From positions 496,001 to 560,000 of the forward strand of contig LVKA01000011.1 in the NCBI GenBank assembly GCA_001709035.1: a DNA stretch of 64,000 nucleotides. Reading direction: 5' to 3'. This stretch comes from Candidatus Thiodiazotropha endoloripes (GTDB lineage Bacteria; Pseudomonadota; Gammaproteobacteria; Chromatiales; Chromatiaceae). This document shows positions 34,748 to 44,469 of the stretch, piece by piece. The translations under genes were made by a program, and so were the position numbers. Numbering within the stretch: the first letter of the stretch is position 1; each line of letters opens with the position of its first letter. The notes below the pieces were generated by a model. The model had not been told where the DNA came from, did no database searches, and saw only the letters and a list, made by a program, of their open reading frames with translations.

Positions 34748-35977
34748 TTAAATCGCTGTGCCCATTTTGAATATTGGTAGGTACATGGCAACTACAAGGC
34801 CACCTACGAGAGTGCCCAGTACAACCATGATTAGTGGTTCCATCAAGCTGCTCATGGCATCCACAGCGTTATCAACCTGTTCTTCGTAGAAATCGGCAAC
34901 TTTGTTGAGCATGTCATCCAGAGAGCCGGACTCTTCACCGATGGATACCATCTGTACGACCATATTTGGAAAGAGATTTCTCTGCTTCATAGCAAGCTGT
35001 AGTGACTGTCCGGTCGCTACATCCTCACGCATACGCAATACAGCATCACTGTAAACTACATTACCGGTAGCACCCGCTACTGAATCCAATGCTTCTACAA
35101 GTGGTACGCCGGCGGCAGACATGGTTGCAAGGGTCCTTGAAAATCGAGCTATTGCAGATTTATTCAGAATCATGCCGATTACAGGAACCTTTAGAAGAAT
35201 TCGATCTATCGCATGCCTTAGTTTTCGTGATCGTTTCCAGGTGCTGATGAAGAGGTAACTGAATATTGTAACTACTCCCAGCATTATCCACCACGAATCT
35301 CGTACAAAGTGAGACATGCCAACAACCATTTTGGTGAATGCAGGTAGTTCTGCACCAAAGTTTGTAAACAGGCTTTCAAACTGGGGAATAACAAAAATCA
35401 GCAAGATCGCAGTAACAATAATTGCTGCAGCGACAATAGCTGCAGGATAAAACATTGCTTTTTTGATTTTAGCTTTTATTGATTCAGTCTTCTCTTTATA
35501 GGTGGCTATTTTGTGTAGCAGTGTTTCCAGTACGCCTGCATGTTCACCAGCTCTTACAAGGTTTACAAACAGGTCTTCAAAGTGTAGTGGGTGTTTTTTA
35601 AGTGCATCAGCTAATGCGGTACCGCCTTCAACATCAGCTTTGACTGTGAGAATCAGTTCTTGCATGGAGGGGTTTTCATGACCCCTTCCTACAATATCAA
35701 ATGCCTGGACCATGGGGACACCTGCAGACATCATAGTTGCAAGTTGTCTACTGAAAACTGTTACATCTGCACTGGTTATTGGTTTTTTGCGTTCAAATAA
35801 TGATGCGGCTTTCTTTCTTACCTTTACTGGATTGATTCCTTGGCGACGGAGATCAGCTTTAACCATATTGATATCGGTTGCACGAGATTCTCCAGAGACT
35901 CTAGAGCCTTTTTTATCAGTTCCTTCCCAGCTATATAGGTAGGATTTAACCTTTGGTTTCTTGCGTGGTGGTGCCAT
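34748..35977 (-). CDS. pilC: Type IV pilus inner-membrane platform protein PilC
   Basis: PilC is the inner-membrane platform that couples the PilB motor to pilin assembly. It has 409 residues. Two tandem GspF-type domains are seen (about residues 75-198 and 278-400): FSRQLATMMSAGVPMVQAFD opens the first and FSRTLATMSAAGVPLVEALD the second. Each is followed by a transmembrane segment, and the end is LVGGLVVAMYLPIFKMGTAI. The start follows pilB by 3 bp, so the two are coupled. Confidence 0.97.
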   Translation of the reverse strand: MAPPRKKPKVKSYLYSWEGTDKKGSRVSGESRATDINMVKADLRRQGINPVKVRKKAASLFERKKPITSADVTVFSRQLATMMSAGVPMVQAFDIVGRGHENPSMQELILTVKADVEGGTALADALKKHPLHFEDLFVNLVRAGEHAGVLETLLHKIATYKEKTESIKAKIKKAMFYPAAIVAAAIIVTAILLIFVIPQFESLFTNFGAELPAFTKMVVGMSHFVRDSWWIMLGVVTIFSYLFISTWKRSRKLRHAIDRILLKVPVIGMILNKSAIARFSRTLATMSAAGVPLVEALDSVAGATGNVVYSDAVLRMREDVATGQSLQLAMKQRNLFPNMVVQMVSIGEESGSLDDMLNKVADFYEEQVDNAVDAMSSLMEPLIMVVLGTLVGGLVVAMYLPIFKMGTAI

Positions 35978-35980
35978 GGG

Positions 35981-37696
35981 TTAGTCCTTGGTTACCCTAT
36001 TAAGTTCTTGAAGACTGGTGATTCCTTGCATGACTTTACGAAGTCCCGAGCGGCGAAGATTATATACATCTTCTTTTTCCGCTTGGTCTTCTAGCTGTAA
36101 AGATGTACCGCCTTCCATTATGATTTTACCCATTACTTCTGAAACGGGCATAACCTGAAATATACCAACTCGTCCCTTGTATCCATTTGTGCACAGGTCA
36201 CAACCTACAGGTTTGTAAGTTGTGAATCCGGTTGCGATATCTTGTTCTGTGAATCCCTCTTCCAGCAGGGCTTCCTTTGGTAAGTCATCAACTGTTTTGC
36301 AACTTTCACAAAGTCTACGAGCCAGCCTTTGGGCCATAATTAAATTAATGGATGACGCAATGTTGAAGGGGGGGATGCCCATGTTGGCCAATCTGGTAAG
36401 CGTTTGAGGCGCATCATTGGTATGCAGTGTAGAAAGAACCAGGTGGCCTGTCTGAGCTGCTTTAATCGCTATTTCTGCTGTTTCAAGGTCTCGAATCTCA
36501 CCGACCATAACAATGTCTGGATCCTGGCGCAGGAATGCTCTCAGTGCTTCAGCAAATGTCAAGCCTGTCTTTGTGTTCATGTTGACTTGGTTGATGCCTG
36601 CAACCTGAATTTCAACTGGATCCTCAGCTGTCGAAATATTAACGTCAGGGGTATTGAGCAAATTAAGGGCAGTATACAAGCTGACTGTTTTACCACTGCC
36701 TGTCGGCCCGGTTACCAATATCATGCCATAGGGTTTGTTTATGGCCTCAAGAAAAGCTGTCTGCTGCTCTTCTTCGAATCCTAGTGCCTCAATGCCCAGT
36801 TGGGCGCTTGTCGGATCAAGAATTCTAAGAACAATTTTTTCACCATAGAGTGTGGGGCAAGTATTCACGCGGAAGTCGATGGCGCGTGATTTGGAAAGTT
36901 TCATTTTGATACGACCATCCTGAGGTACTCTACGCTCAGCGATGTTAAGACGTGACATGACTTTAAGTCGTGTCGAGAGACGGCTTGCCAGATTCGATGG
37001 AGGATTGGCTACCTCGTGCAGCATCCCGTCTTGCCTGTATCTTATGCGATAGGTGTATTCATAAGGTTCAAAATGAATATCTGACACACCTTGATTGATA
37101 GCGTCCAGAAGTATTTTATTGATATATCTAACTACTGGTGCTTCGTCAACATCAAGATTCGACTCATCACCACTACTCTCATCATCACCGCTACTGATAT
37201 CCAAATTGTCAAGGTCGGCATCAAGAAGTTCATCCATGCCGGTTTCTTGGGCATCCATGACCTTGTCAATCATTCTGTTGAGCTTGTCTTCCTCGACAAG
37301 TATGGCTTCAGATGCAAGACCGGTATTGAACCTGATTTCATCAAGCCCCTGATGGTTAGTCGGATCAGAGACAGCGAGGAAGAGTCGGTTTCCCCGTTTA
37401 AATATGGGAAGTGCGTGGTGAGAGCGAACCAGTTTTTCAGCTACAAGGTCATTGGGGATTACGCTTGGATCGAGTACGTCAAGATCAAAAATGGGTACGC
37501 CAAAGCCCCGGGACGCGGAGATAGCGATGTCGATGCTGTTGAGGAATTTACTCTGAACCAAGTGGGTTACATAAGGAATCTTTTTATCAAGTGCTTCAGC
37601 AAATGAGGACTCAGCCTTATCTTCATCGATAAGACCGTCCTGTATGAGGCAACGTCCAAGGCCACTGAGGTTGATGTTTGGTTTGGTGCTGGACAT
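35981..37696 (-). CDS. pilB: Type IV pilus assembly ATPase PilB
   Basis: PilB is the hexameric extension ATPase of the pilus. It has 571 residues. The N-terminal GspE-type domain (about 1-150) is followed by the ATPase domain, with Walker A GPTGSGKTVSLYTALNLL, the Asp box, Walker B-like MVGEIRDLETAEIA and the His box TGHLVLSTLHTNDA. The C-terminal tetracysteine zinc site uses CESCKT and CDLCTNGYKGR. An acidic Ser-rich stretch (DISSGDDESSGDESNLDVDE) lies between the domains. It is the first gene of the pilB-pilC-pilD-coaE operon. Confidence 0.97.
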   Translation of the reverse strand: MSSTKPNINLSGLGRCLIQDGLIDEDKAESSFAEALDKKIPYVTHLVQSKFLNSIDIAISASRGFGVPIFDLDVLDPSVIPNDLVAEKLVRSHHALPIFKRGNRLFLAVSDPTNHQGLDEIRFNTGLASEAILVEEDKLNRMIDKVMDAQETGMDELLDADLDNLDISSGDDESSGDESNLDVDEAPVVRYINKILLDAINQGVSDIHFEPYEYTYRIRYRQDGMLHEVANPPSNLASRLSTRLKVMSRLNIAERRVPQDGRIKMKLSKSRAIDFRVNTCPTLYGEKIVLRILDPTSAQLGIEALGFEEEQQTAFLEAINKPYGMILVTGPTGSGKTVSLYTALNLLNTPDVNISTAEDPVEIQVAGINQVNMNTKTGLTFAEALRAFLRQDPDIVMVGEIRDLETAEIAIKAAQTGHLVLSTLHTNDAPQTLTRLANMGIPPFNIASSINLIMAQRLARRLCESCKTVDDLPKEALLEEGFTEQDIATGFTTYKPVGCDLCTNGYKGRVGIFQVMPVSEVMGKIIMEGGTSLQLEDQAEKEDVYNLRRSGLRKVMQGITSLQELNRVTKD

Positions 37697-37920
37697 CCTA
37701 TTGTACAGTTAGGCTGAATTTACGAATACTCATATATATAGCGTCTGTTATTCGGAAACATTTAGGTGTTAATTGTCTGTCCACCTTTATTGCTCTATGC
37801 CAACGTGACATGGTTAATTATCAGAATTGTTTAGATTTTTAGGTCAAACGCTTATATTTAGAAACAATATAGCTCTGATGCTTATTCGAAGCAATCTTAC
37901 AAGTATGGTTTTTAGACGTA

Positions 37921-37952
37921 AAAAAAGAGCCCTGTGGAAACAGGGCTCTTTA
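37921..37952 (-). terminator. Rho-independent terminator of pilA
   Basis: The inverted repeat AAAGAGCCCTG / CAGGGCTCTTT has a 4-5 base loop and, read on the minus strand, runs into a T-run. It is about 30 bp past the pilA stop, separating pilA from pilB. Confidence 0.93.
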
Positions 37953-37981
37953 TCAGTGCTTTTTAAGCTAGACGCTTGTTA

Positions 37982-38374
37982 TCATCTGCATTCTGCGGGT
38001 ACATATTTGGTATCAGACGTAGTTGAGCACACCCACACCACACCTGTAGCACCTTCTGTTGGGGTTAAAACAATTACTACATCACCAACTGATGCATTTT
38101 CAGTGTCAACGGTTGCAGTCAGTGTGCCACCACCACATGTGAGTACAGTATTGTTAACAGATCCGACATTGACGCCAGCGCAGTTGTCTGCAGCGCCGCT
38201 TGCAATATTTTCGCCTACGGTGGCTTTGGCGCCAGATGCGATGGCCAGGCCTTCTGTGACCTTGGCGCGAGCAGTGTAGTCTTGGTAGGCAGGCAATGCG
38301 ATGGCTGCCAGGATACCAATGATCGCAACAACGATCATGAGTTCAATAAGGGTAAAACCAGCTTGTTTTTTCAT
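37982..38374 (-). CDS. pilA: Type IV major pilin PilA
   Basis: The ATG at 38374 is preceded by GGAG nine bases upstream and gives a 130-residue prepilin with the short leader MKKQAG, then the cleavage site before [20 protein letters not shown]. This is the type IVa signature with Glu5. The mature protein has cysteines at about 88, 103, 119 and 128 of the prepilin, fitting one or two disulfides including a C-terminal D-loop. The C-terminal part is Gly/Thr/Val-rich. PilD, PilC and PilB are encoded next to it, and a sigma-54-type promoter precedes it. Confidence 0.95.
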   Translation of the reverse strand: MKKQAGFTLIELMIVVAIIGILAAIALPAYQDYTARAKVTEGLAIASGAKATVGENIASGAADNCAGVNVGSVNNTVLTCGGGTLTATVDTENASVGDVVIVLTPTEGATGVVWVCSTTSDTKYVPAECR

Positions 38375-38464
38375 CTTTAAACGCTCCATATGAGTTGGTG
38401 CCTGAGTTGTCGGCGTATTAAAGCAAAACTTTAATCCTTGATTTTCGCCGAGTTACTTAGGTAA

Positions 38465-38482
38465 CAGCAGAATGCATGCCAA
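38465..38482 (-). promoter_or_regulatory. Sigma-54-type promoter of pilA
   Basis: The minus strand reads TTGGCATGCATTCTGCTG, with the required GG and GC dinucleotides separated by 10 bp (-24/-12 elements). It lies about 90 bp upstream of the pilA start. pilS-pilR, which encode a sigma-54 activator pair, lie immediately upstream, consistent with PilR control. The rest of 38390-38745 is AT-rich and may hold PilR sites, which I could not define. Confidence 0.75.
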
Positions 38483-38745
38483 GTGTCGTAGGATTATTCA
38501 TCTAACTATCCATTGATTTGCATAAGGTATTGAATGCAAAAGGAATAATAAAATGTGCTGATTCTCTTTATTTCGCTATAAGCCTGCTGCTTTTCACATA
38601 AGCTCAAACTTTCTTAAGACCCTGGATGTTAGAAAGTGACAGAAAATGTCACTTTAGCCTGATGGCCGATGAACTGTGATGTATAAATTGATGTTGGTGG
38701 TTTTGATTCCACCTGGCTTGAAATGTGATTCGGTTCGCAATTTAC

Positions 38746-40092
38746 CTACTCGATCTCCAGTTTCTCAAGTCGATACCTCAGTGATCTTAGGCTCATCCCC
38801 AGTTTTTTTGCGGCAGCGGTTCTGTTCCAGCGGGTCTCTTCAAGGGCTTCTATGATCGCTTGTCGTTCAACTTGTTCCATTTTCTCCCCAAGTCTTTGGG
38901 GCGTTGACGGGTTTTCCATATCAGAGACATGGTCCGGCAGCAGCAGGTCATCAGCCTCGAGTTTCTCACTATCAAGCAGGGTTACGGAGCGTTCCAGAAT
39001 ATTCTCGAGTTCACGGATGTTTCCCGGGAATGGATAAGCCTTCAGTTTTTTTACCGCTTCTGCGGTGAGTTTTGGTTTTTTAATGCCCCCATGGCGTGTG
39101 AGTCGGGTGAGAAAATGCTGGGCAAGCAGGGGGATATCCTCATTTCGTTCGCGCAGGGGAGGTAAGGGTAATTCGATGACATTGATTCGATAAAACAGAT
39201 CCTGGCGGAATTCGCCTAGCTCCACCAGGGTTGCCAGATCCTTATGGGTTGCACTGATGATGCGTACATCAATGGGGATCTCCTTCTGTCCACCCACAGG
39301 TCTGATCATCTTCTCCTGTATGGACCGAAGCAGTTTTACCTGCATATGCAGTGGTAGGTCTGCGATCTCATCCAGAAACAGGGTTCCACCGTTCGCACTC
39401 AGAAAAAGGCCTTCATTATCATGGGTGGCACCGGTAAAGCTTCCCTTTTTATGGCCGAACAGCTCACTCTCCATAAGCTCCTGCGGGATGGCGCCGCAGT
39501 TGACCGCCACAAAGGGGTTGTCCGCACGGGGGCCCTGATAGTGGATCATTCTCGCAGCCAGCTCTTTACCCGTACCCGATTCCCCGCTGATATAGACTGG
39601 AGCCTGACTTCTTGCGAGCTTTTCGATCAATTTGATGATACGGGTCATAGCCGGGGAGTTACCCAGCATCGGTTCATGGGTGGCTGCTGAATCCTTTTTG
39701 ACCTGGGTTTTGCCATTTCCCGGTTTACTGAGTTTGATGGCCTGCTGAACCAGCTTGCGAAGCACCTCCAGATCAACCGGTTTGGATACAAAATCGAAGG
39801 CGCCCGCCTTCAAAGCTTCAATCGCGGACTCCATGTTGCCATGGGCGGTGATCATCGCGACGGGGAGTTGTGGGTAGGTCTGATTGATATGGCGTACCAA
39901 GTCGATTCCGTTGCCATCAGGCAGGCGCATATCTGACAGGCAGAGATCGAAGCTCTGCTCTGCGAGTAGTTGGTGTGCACTAGCCAGGTTGAATACCGAG
40001 TGGGCGTCAATCCCCATACGCAGCAGCGTTATCTCCAACAGTTCACAAATATCGGGTTCGTCATCGACAATCAGTGCGGTGGGTTGTGTCAT
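38746..40092 (-). CDS. pilR: Sigma-54-dependent response regulator PilR
   Basis: PilR activates pilin transcription with RpoN. It has 448 residues. The receiver domain has D10/D11 and phosphoacceptor D54 (LCLSDMRLPDGNG). The AAA+ domain (about 145-375) has Walker A GESGTGKE, the sigma-54 contact loop as GSFTGA (Ser for the usual Ala), and Walker B GGTLFLDEIADLP. The C-terminal Fis-type helix-turn-helix is at about 408-446 (ALEETRWNRTAAAKKLGMSL). It overlaps pilS by 4 bp. Confidence 0.96.
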   Translation of the reverse strand: MTQPTALIVDDEPDICELLEITLLRMGIDAHSVFNLASAHQLLAEQSFDLCLSDMRLPDGNGIDLVRHINQTYPQLPVAMITAHGNMESAIEALKAGAFDFVSKPVDLEVLRKLVQQAIKLSKPGNGKTQVKKDSAATHEPMLGNSPAMTRIIKLIEKLARSQAPVYISGESGTGKELAARMIHYQGPRADNPFVAVNCGAIPQELMESELFGHKKGSFTGATHDNEGLFLSANGGTLFLDEIADLPLHMQVKLLRSIQEKMIRPVGGQKEIPIDVRIISATHKDLATLVELGEFRQDLFYRINVIELPLPPLRERNEDIPLLAQHFLTRLTRHGGIKKPKLTAEAVKKLKAYPFPGNIRELENILERSVTLLDSEKLEADDLLLPDHVSDMENPSTPQRLGEKMEQVERQAIIEALEETRWNRTAAAKKLGMSLRSLRYRLEKLEIE

Positions 40093-41732
40093 GCTTGAGG
40101 ATTCTCTCGCTGCCAGTTTTCAAAGTGCAGGCGGAAGCAGCTTCCGCCTGTTGGACCTGGGATATACTCCAGTCTTATCCGATTGGTTTCGCTTAACTCC
40201 TTGGCGATGTAGAGACCCAGCCCCGTTCCATTATTCCGAGTCGTGAAAAAGGGCTCGAAGATCTGTTTGGCCACTTCCGGGGCGATCCCGGGTCCATTGT
40301 CCACCACATCCAGTATAGGATGCTGGTACTCTTTGGTCACACCGCCGACAATCCTCAACTGCAGGCTCTTTTTGTCACAATGCTCCCTGGCGTTGTTGCA
40401 AAGATTACTCAACAGTTGGCGTAACTGCTCGGGATCCGCAAAGACCTCGGTGGATAGCGGTTCGATCTGCAGGCGAATGCTCTCTTCTTTGAAGCCCTGA
40501 TGCCTGATCAGATCGGCTGTGAGTTTTTTCAGCCAGGGTTCGAGCTGAATTGTGACTTGCTTACCGGGTTCCCGACGTGAGAGCTGGAGGACATTCTCAA
40601 TCACCTGATTCACCCGCGCTGCATTGGTGGTGATGATTTCAGTCAGTCTTTTGTCGGCAACATTGAGACTCGGGGATTCACGAAACAGTTGACTGGCGTG
40701 ACTGATCGCCCCGAGCGGATTGCGTATCTCATGGGCGATGCTGGCGGTGAGTCGTCCCAGAGATGCCAGCTTCATCTGTTGTGCCTCGCGGGTTACCTGT
40801 GAGGTATCTTCGAGAAAGATCAGCATGTCTCCCGCCTCTTCACCGCTCAGTGCATTGAATTGGGCCTTGAGTTCAGGGCCCTGGCTCTGACTACGGAAGG
40901 TAAGTTTCTGCTTGCGTTTGGGGTTTTGGCGCTTGCGGGCGATGTGAGCCAGCTCCGGGGAGGCCTTGGCCAGATGGCTGCCGGTGGTGGCTGAGGGCAT
41001 CCCCAGCAGATGCCAGGCCGGATCATTCATCATCAGGATTCTGCCTGAGGAATCGATGACCAGGACTCCGGTCTGCATATGTTTTATGACATAGGCATTG
41101 ATCTTCGCCATGTGATCCAGTTCGCTGGCCCGTTTCTCGGCCAGGCGCTCACTGGCACGGGCGCGGCTGCTCAATACCCAGGTCAGCAGAGCGGTGGCGA
41201 AATAGACGGCTCCCAGGAATCCGGCCTGGATAAACTGGGGCGATGCACGGTTGCTCAGGCTGGCGTGGACCTGGTCGGTGATCACCGCCAATGCAGCCAA
41301 TGCGGCAAACAGGAGTGATGCGCGTCCCCCCATGATCAGAGCCCCGGCTGAGATGGAGACCGCGATCAGCATACCTAGGCCTGTCTGGATGCCGCCACTG
41401 GCATGCATCAGCAAGGTGATGGCCAGAATATCGATGAACAGGGCCAGGTAGGCCTGGTGTTCCGGGCCGGGTGAGCGCCAGATGAACAGCAGGGAAGAGA
41501 GAACGGCTAATGCACTATAGGTTAGAACGGTAATGGAAAAGAGCCGGGGATCCGTCGAGCCAATGAATACCGGACCGCTGTCTGCGTAGAAGAAAAACAG
41601 CAGGGTCAGTGACAGGGTGATTCTGTAGATCAGGAAAAGCCGCAGTGACCGCCAATGGGACACCGCACCCATCTCCTTGTCGGGAGATTCTGTGATGATG
41701 GTTTGCTCAAGCTTCTCCAGCCAGCTATTCAT
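40089..41732 (-). CDS. pilS: Pilus sensor histidine kinase PilS
   Basis: PilS is an inner-membrane kinase that phosphorylates PilR, in other bacteria in response to pilin levels. It has 547 residues with six membrane segments in the first 190 residues. A PAS domain follows (about 205-310; KHMQTGVLVIDSSGRILMMN). The H-box is SIAHEIRNPLGAISHASQLF, the N-box LLSNLCNNAREH, G1 DVVDNGPGIAPEV and G2 GTGLGLYIAKEL. Its 5' end overlaps the next upstream gene by 8 bp, so the PP0621-like gene, pilS and pilR are probably one transcript. Confidence 0.95.
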   Translation of the reverse strand: MNSWLEKLEQTIITESPDKEMGAVSHWRSLRLFLIYRITLSLTLLFFFYADSGPVFIGSTDPRLFSITVLTYSALAVLSSLLFIWRSPGPEHQAYLALFIDILAITLLMHASGGIQTGLGMLIAVSISAGALIMGGRASLLFAALAALAVITDQVHASLSNRASPQFIQAGFLGAVYFATALLTWVLSSRARASERLAEKRASELDHMAKINAYVIKHMQTGVLVIDSSGRILMMNDPAWHLLGMPSATTGSHLAKASPELAHIARKRQNPKRKQKLTFRSQSQGPELKAQFNALSGEEAGDMLIFLEDTSQVTREAQQMKLASLGRLTASIAHEIRNPLGAISHASQLFRESPSLNVADKRLTEIITTNAARVNQVIENVLQLSRREPGKQVTIQLEPWLKKLTADLIRHQGFKEESIRLQIEPLSTEVFADPEQLRQLLSNLCNNAREHCDKKSLQLRIVGGVTKEYQHPILDVVDNGPGIAPEVAKQIFEPFFTTRNNGTGLGLYIAKELSETNRIRLEYIPGPTGGSCFRLHFENWQRENPQA

Positions 41733-41973
41733 GATCTGTTGGTTTACCCGACTCAGCGGCGATCCGATGTTCTTTGCTGCAGTAGTAGACCCCTTTTTTT
41801 TCCACTGCTTCAGTTTTTGGCAGATGCAGCCCGCAATGGGCGCACTCCACGCTTTCCACCGATTTGACCTCTCTGGATGCGGCCTGATCTATGGATCGCT
41901 GCCTGACAAGGTGGCGTATGATGAGGTAGATTCCCCAGATTGCTAAGCCGAAAAGTATCGTTTTTAGTCCCAT
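41725..41973 (-). CDS. PP0621-family small membrane-anchored protein
   Basis: This 82-residue protein has one N-terminal hydrophobic segment (about residues 4-22, ILFGLAIWGIYLIIRHL) and a cytoplasmic domain with two Cys pairs, in VECAHCGLHLP and GVYYCSKEHR, that resemble a small treble-clef-like zinc site. It matches the PP0621 family found beside pilS/pilR in gammaproteobacteria. The function is unknown. It overlaps pilS, so it may be co-expressed with the pilin control system. Confidence 0.8.
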   Translation of the reverse strand: MGLKTILFGLAIWGIYLIIRHLVRQRSIDQAASREVKSVESVECAHCGLHLPKTEAVEKKGVYYCSKEHRIAAESGKPTDHE

Positions 41974-42153
41974 ACAATCAATTGTTTATGATGTCTGAGA
42001 CTGAGTCAATCAGGATTGTGGCTGGATCGATGTTCAGATGCCGAAGTTAAAAACTTGCAACCGCACGCTCAATGGTCTGGAATGCAGCCTTTTACGCATC
42101 AGTCAATACAATCCACAACTCTGATTAATCATCAAGCTGTCAGGAGTACCCGT

Positions 42154-43764
42154 TTGAAGCTTAAAATTCAGATTGCCCAACTCAATTTTCTGGTTGGAGA
42201 TATCGAGGGTAATGCCAGGAAAATTATCGATCTGGCGCTCAATGATCAACAGGCTGTGGATGCCATTGTCTTTCCTGAGCTGGCGATTACCGGCTATCCG
42301 CCGGAAGACCTGCTTTTACGTCCCCATTTCATTCAACGCGTTGAGCGTGCCATTGAGCTGATCTGTTCGGAAATCAGTCACGTCTGCCTGGTGATCGGCT
42401 ATCCCAGGTACCGGGATGGCAAGCTGTTCAATGTGGCAGGTGTGGTCAGTGGAGGGCAGCTGATCGCGGAGTATGAGAAGCACAAGTTGCCCAACTACAG
42501 TGTGTTTGATGAAAAGCGATACTTCGCGCCAGGGCACGAGGCAGTGACCTTCAATCTCAATGGGGTACAGCTGGGTTTGACTGTTTGTGAGGATATCTGG
42601 GAGGCGGAACCCGCCGCCATGAGCCGAGCGGCTGGGGCTCAAGTACTCTTGAACCTGAATGCATCGCCCTTCCACATCGGCAAGGCGCCGGAACGGGAGG
42701 AGCTGGTTCAAAAACGTGCCTTGGATAATGGTATTCCCATTATCTATACCAATCTGGTGGGTGGTCAGGACGAGTTGGTCTTTGATGGTGGTTCCTTTGC
42801 CGTGGATGCGACAGGTAATCTGGTTCAACGAGCGGCATGCTTCGAAGAGTCCTGTCCCATCGTGGAGCTGGAGTGCACCGCGGATTCTGTGTCACCGATA
42901 CCTCAGCATGTGGAGCCGCTGATGAGTGAAGCGCAGAGGGTCTATCAGGCCCTGGTGCTTGGGGTGCGGGACTATGTGGTGAAAAATGGTTTCAATGGCG
43001 CCATCATCGGTCTCTCAGGTGGGATCGACTCCGCTTTGACCCTGGCGATAGCCGCTGATGCGCTGGGACCCGATCAGGTGGAAGTGGTGCTGATGCCCTC
43101 CCGTTACACGGCAGATATGAGTAATCAGGATGCGGAGGCGGAGGCGGAGGCGCTGGGAGTCGAGTATCGGACCATCCCGATCGAGCCGGCGTTCAAAGCC
43201 TTTCTCGAGATGCTCAGCGATGAGTTTGCCGACAAACCGGTTGATGTGACAGAAGAGAACATCCAGGCCCGCTGTCGTGGCATCATCCTGATGGCGATCA
43301 GCAACAAAAAAGGACGGATATTGCTGACCACCGGTAACAAGAGTGAAATGTCGGTAGGCTATGCCACCCTCTACGGAGACATGGCGGGTGGTTTTGCTCC
43401 GATAAAAGATGTTCCGAAGACGCTGGTATACCAGCTCTGTCGCTATCGCAACGGGTTGTCTCCGGTGATACCCCAACGGGTATTGGATAGGCCACCGTCT
43501 GCGGAATTGGCGCCGGATCAAAAGGATAGTGACTCACTCCCCGACTATCCGGTGCTCGATCAAATCCTCGAGCGATATGTGGAACAAGACCAGGATCCGG
43601 CAACCATTATTTCAGCAGGATTTGACCGGTCGACGGTGGAGCGGGTGATCGGTCTGGTGGATCGAAATGAGTATAAACGTCGCCAGGCCCCGCCAGGCGT
43701 CAAGATCACCCGACGCGCCTATGGGCGGGATCGACGCTACCCACTCACCTGGCGTAAGTTCTGA
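42154..43764 (+). CDS. nadE: Glutamine-dependent NAD+ synthetase
   Basis: NadE amidates nicotinic acid adenine dinucleotide. I choose the TTG at 42154: AGGAG precedes it and the next residues KLKIQIAQLNFLVGDIEGNA begin the nitrilase domain. The longer frame from 42016 has no similar support. The result is 536 residues. The N-terminal glutaminase has a Glu-Lys-Cys triad in VFPELAITGYP, EKHKLPNYSVFDE and LTVCEDIWE. The C-terminal synthetase has the PP-loop GLSGGIDSALTLAIA and TTGNKSEMSVGYATLYGDMA. The fused glutaminase form indicates that glutamine is the nitrogen source. It is divergent from the PP0621-like gene. Confidence 0.96.
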   Translation: MKLKIQIAQLNFLVGDIEGNARKIIDLALNDQQAVDAIVFPELAITGYPPEDLLLRPHFIQRVERAIELICSEISHVCLVIGYPRYRDGKLFNVAGVVSGGQLIAEYEKHKLPNYSVFDEKRYFAPGHEAVTFNLNGVQLGLTVCEDIWEAEPAAMSRAAGAQVLLNLNASPFHIGKAPEREELVQKRALDNGIPIIYTNLVGGQDELVFDGGSFAVDATGNLVQRAACFEESCPIVELECTADSVSPIPQHVEPLMSEAQRVYQALVLGVRDYVVKNGFNGAIIGLSGGIDSALTLAIAADALGPDQVEVVLMPSRYTADMSNQDAEAEAEALGVEYRTIPIEPAFKAFLEMLSDEFADKPVDVTEENIQARCRGIILMAISNKKGRILLTTGNKSEMSVGYATLYGDMAGGFAPIKDVPKTLVYQLCRYRNGLSPVIPQRVLDRPPSAELAPDQKDSDSLPDYPVLDQILERYVEQDQDPATIISAGFDRSTVERVIGLVDRNEYKRRQAPPGVKITRRAYGRDRRYPLTWRKF

Positions 43765-43995
43765 AGCTCATAAATTGTTAATGAAATCAGTTAGATGGAG
43801 AGTGTGGTTTCACCTTTGAATCCTTCTGTCTATAATAATTCCCTGCTCAGTTTTGTTGGTGACTCTGTTGGGAATTGAAGAGGCACTCTGCCGTTAACAG
43901 CCTGAATTCATCAAATATTGGGTTTTGTTGCAGCAATTTCCGGGGGGGTCGTAGACTCGCTGGTTGGCTCAGCGTTACAATCCATTATTACCTGA

Positions 43996-44367
<372 letters not shown>

Positions 44368-44407
44368 AGCGCCTTAGTACAAACGGTTTGTCTGATCGAT
44401 TCAAAGA

Positions 44408-44440
44408 GACCGGCGGATTGATTCAATCTGCCGGTTTTTT
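44408..44440 (+). terminator. Rho-independent terminator after the P-II gene
   Basis: The imperfect palindrome ACCGGCGGATTGATTCAATC / TGCCGGT is followed by TTTTTTG. It is about 40 bp after the stop and lies between converging glnB and bamD, so it may serve both. Confidence 0.88.
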
Positions 44441-44469
44441 GTTGTCCAGGGAAGTGGGGCGATCGTGGA

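Noticed and set aside
42016-42153. N-terminal extension of the NAD synthetase frame
   Set aside because: The extra 46 residues are not typical of NadE, and AGGAG lies before the TTG at 42154.
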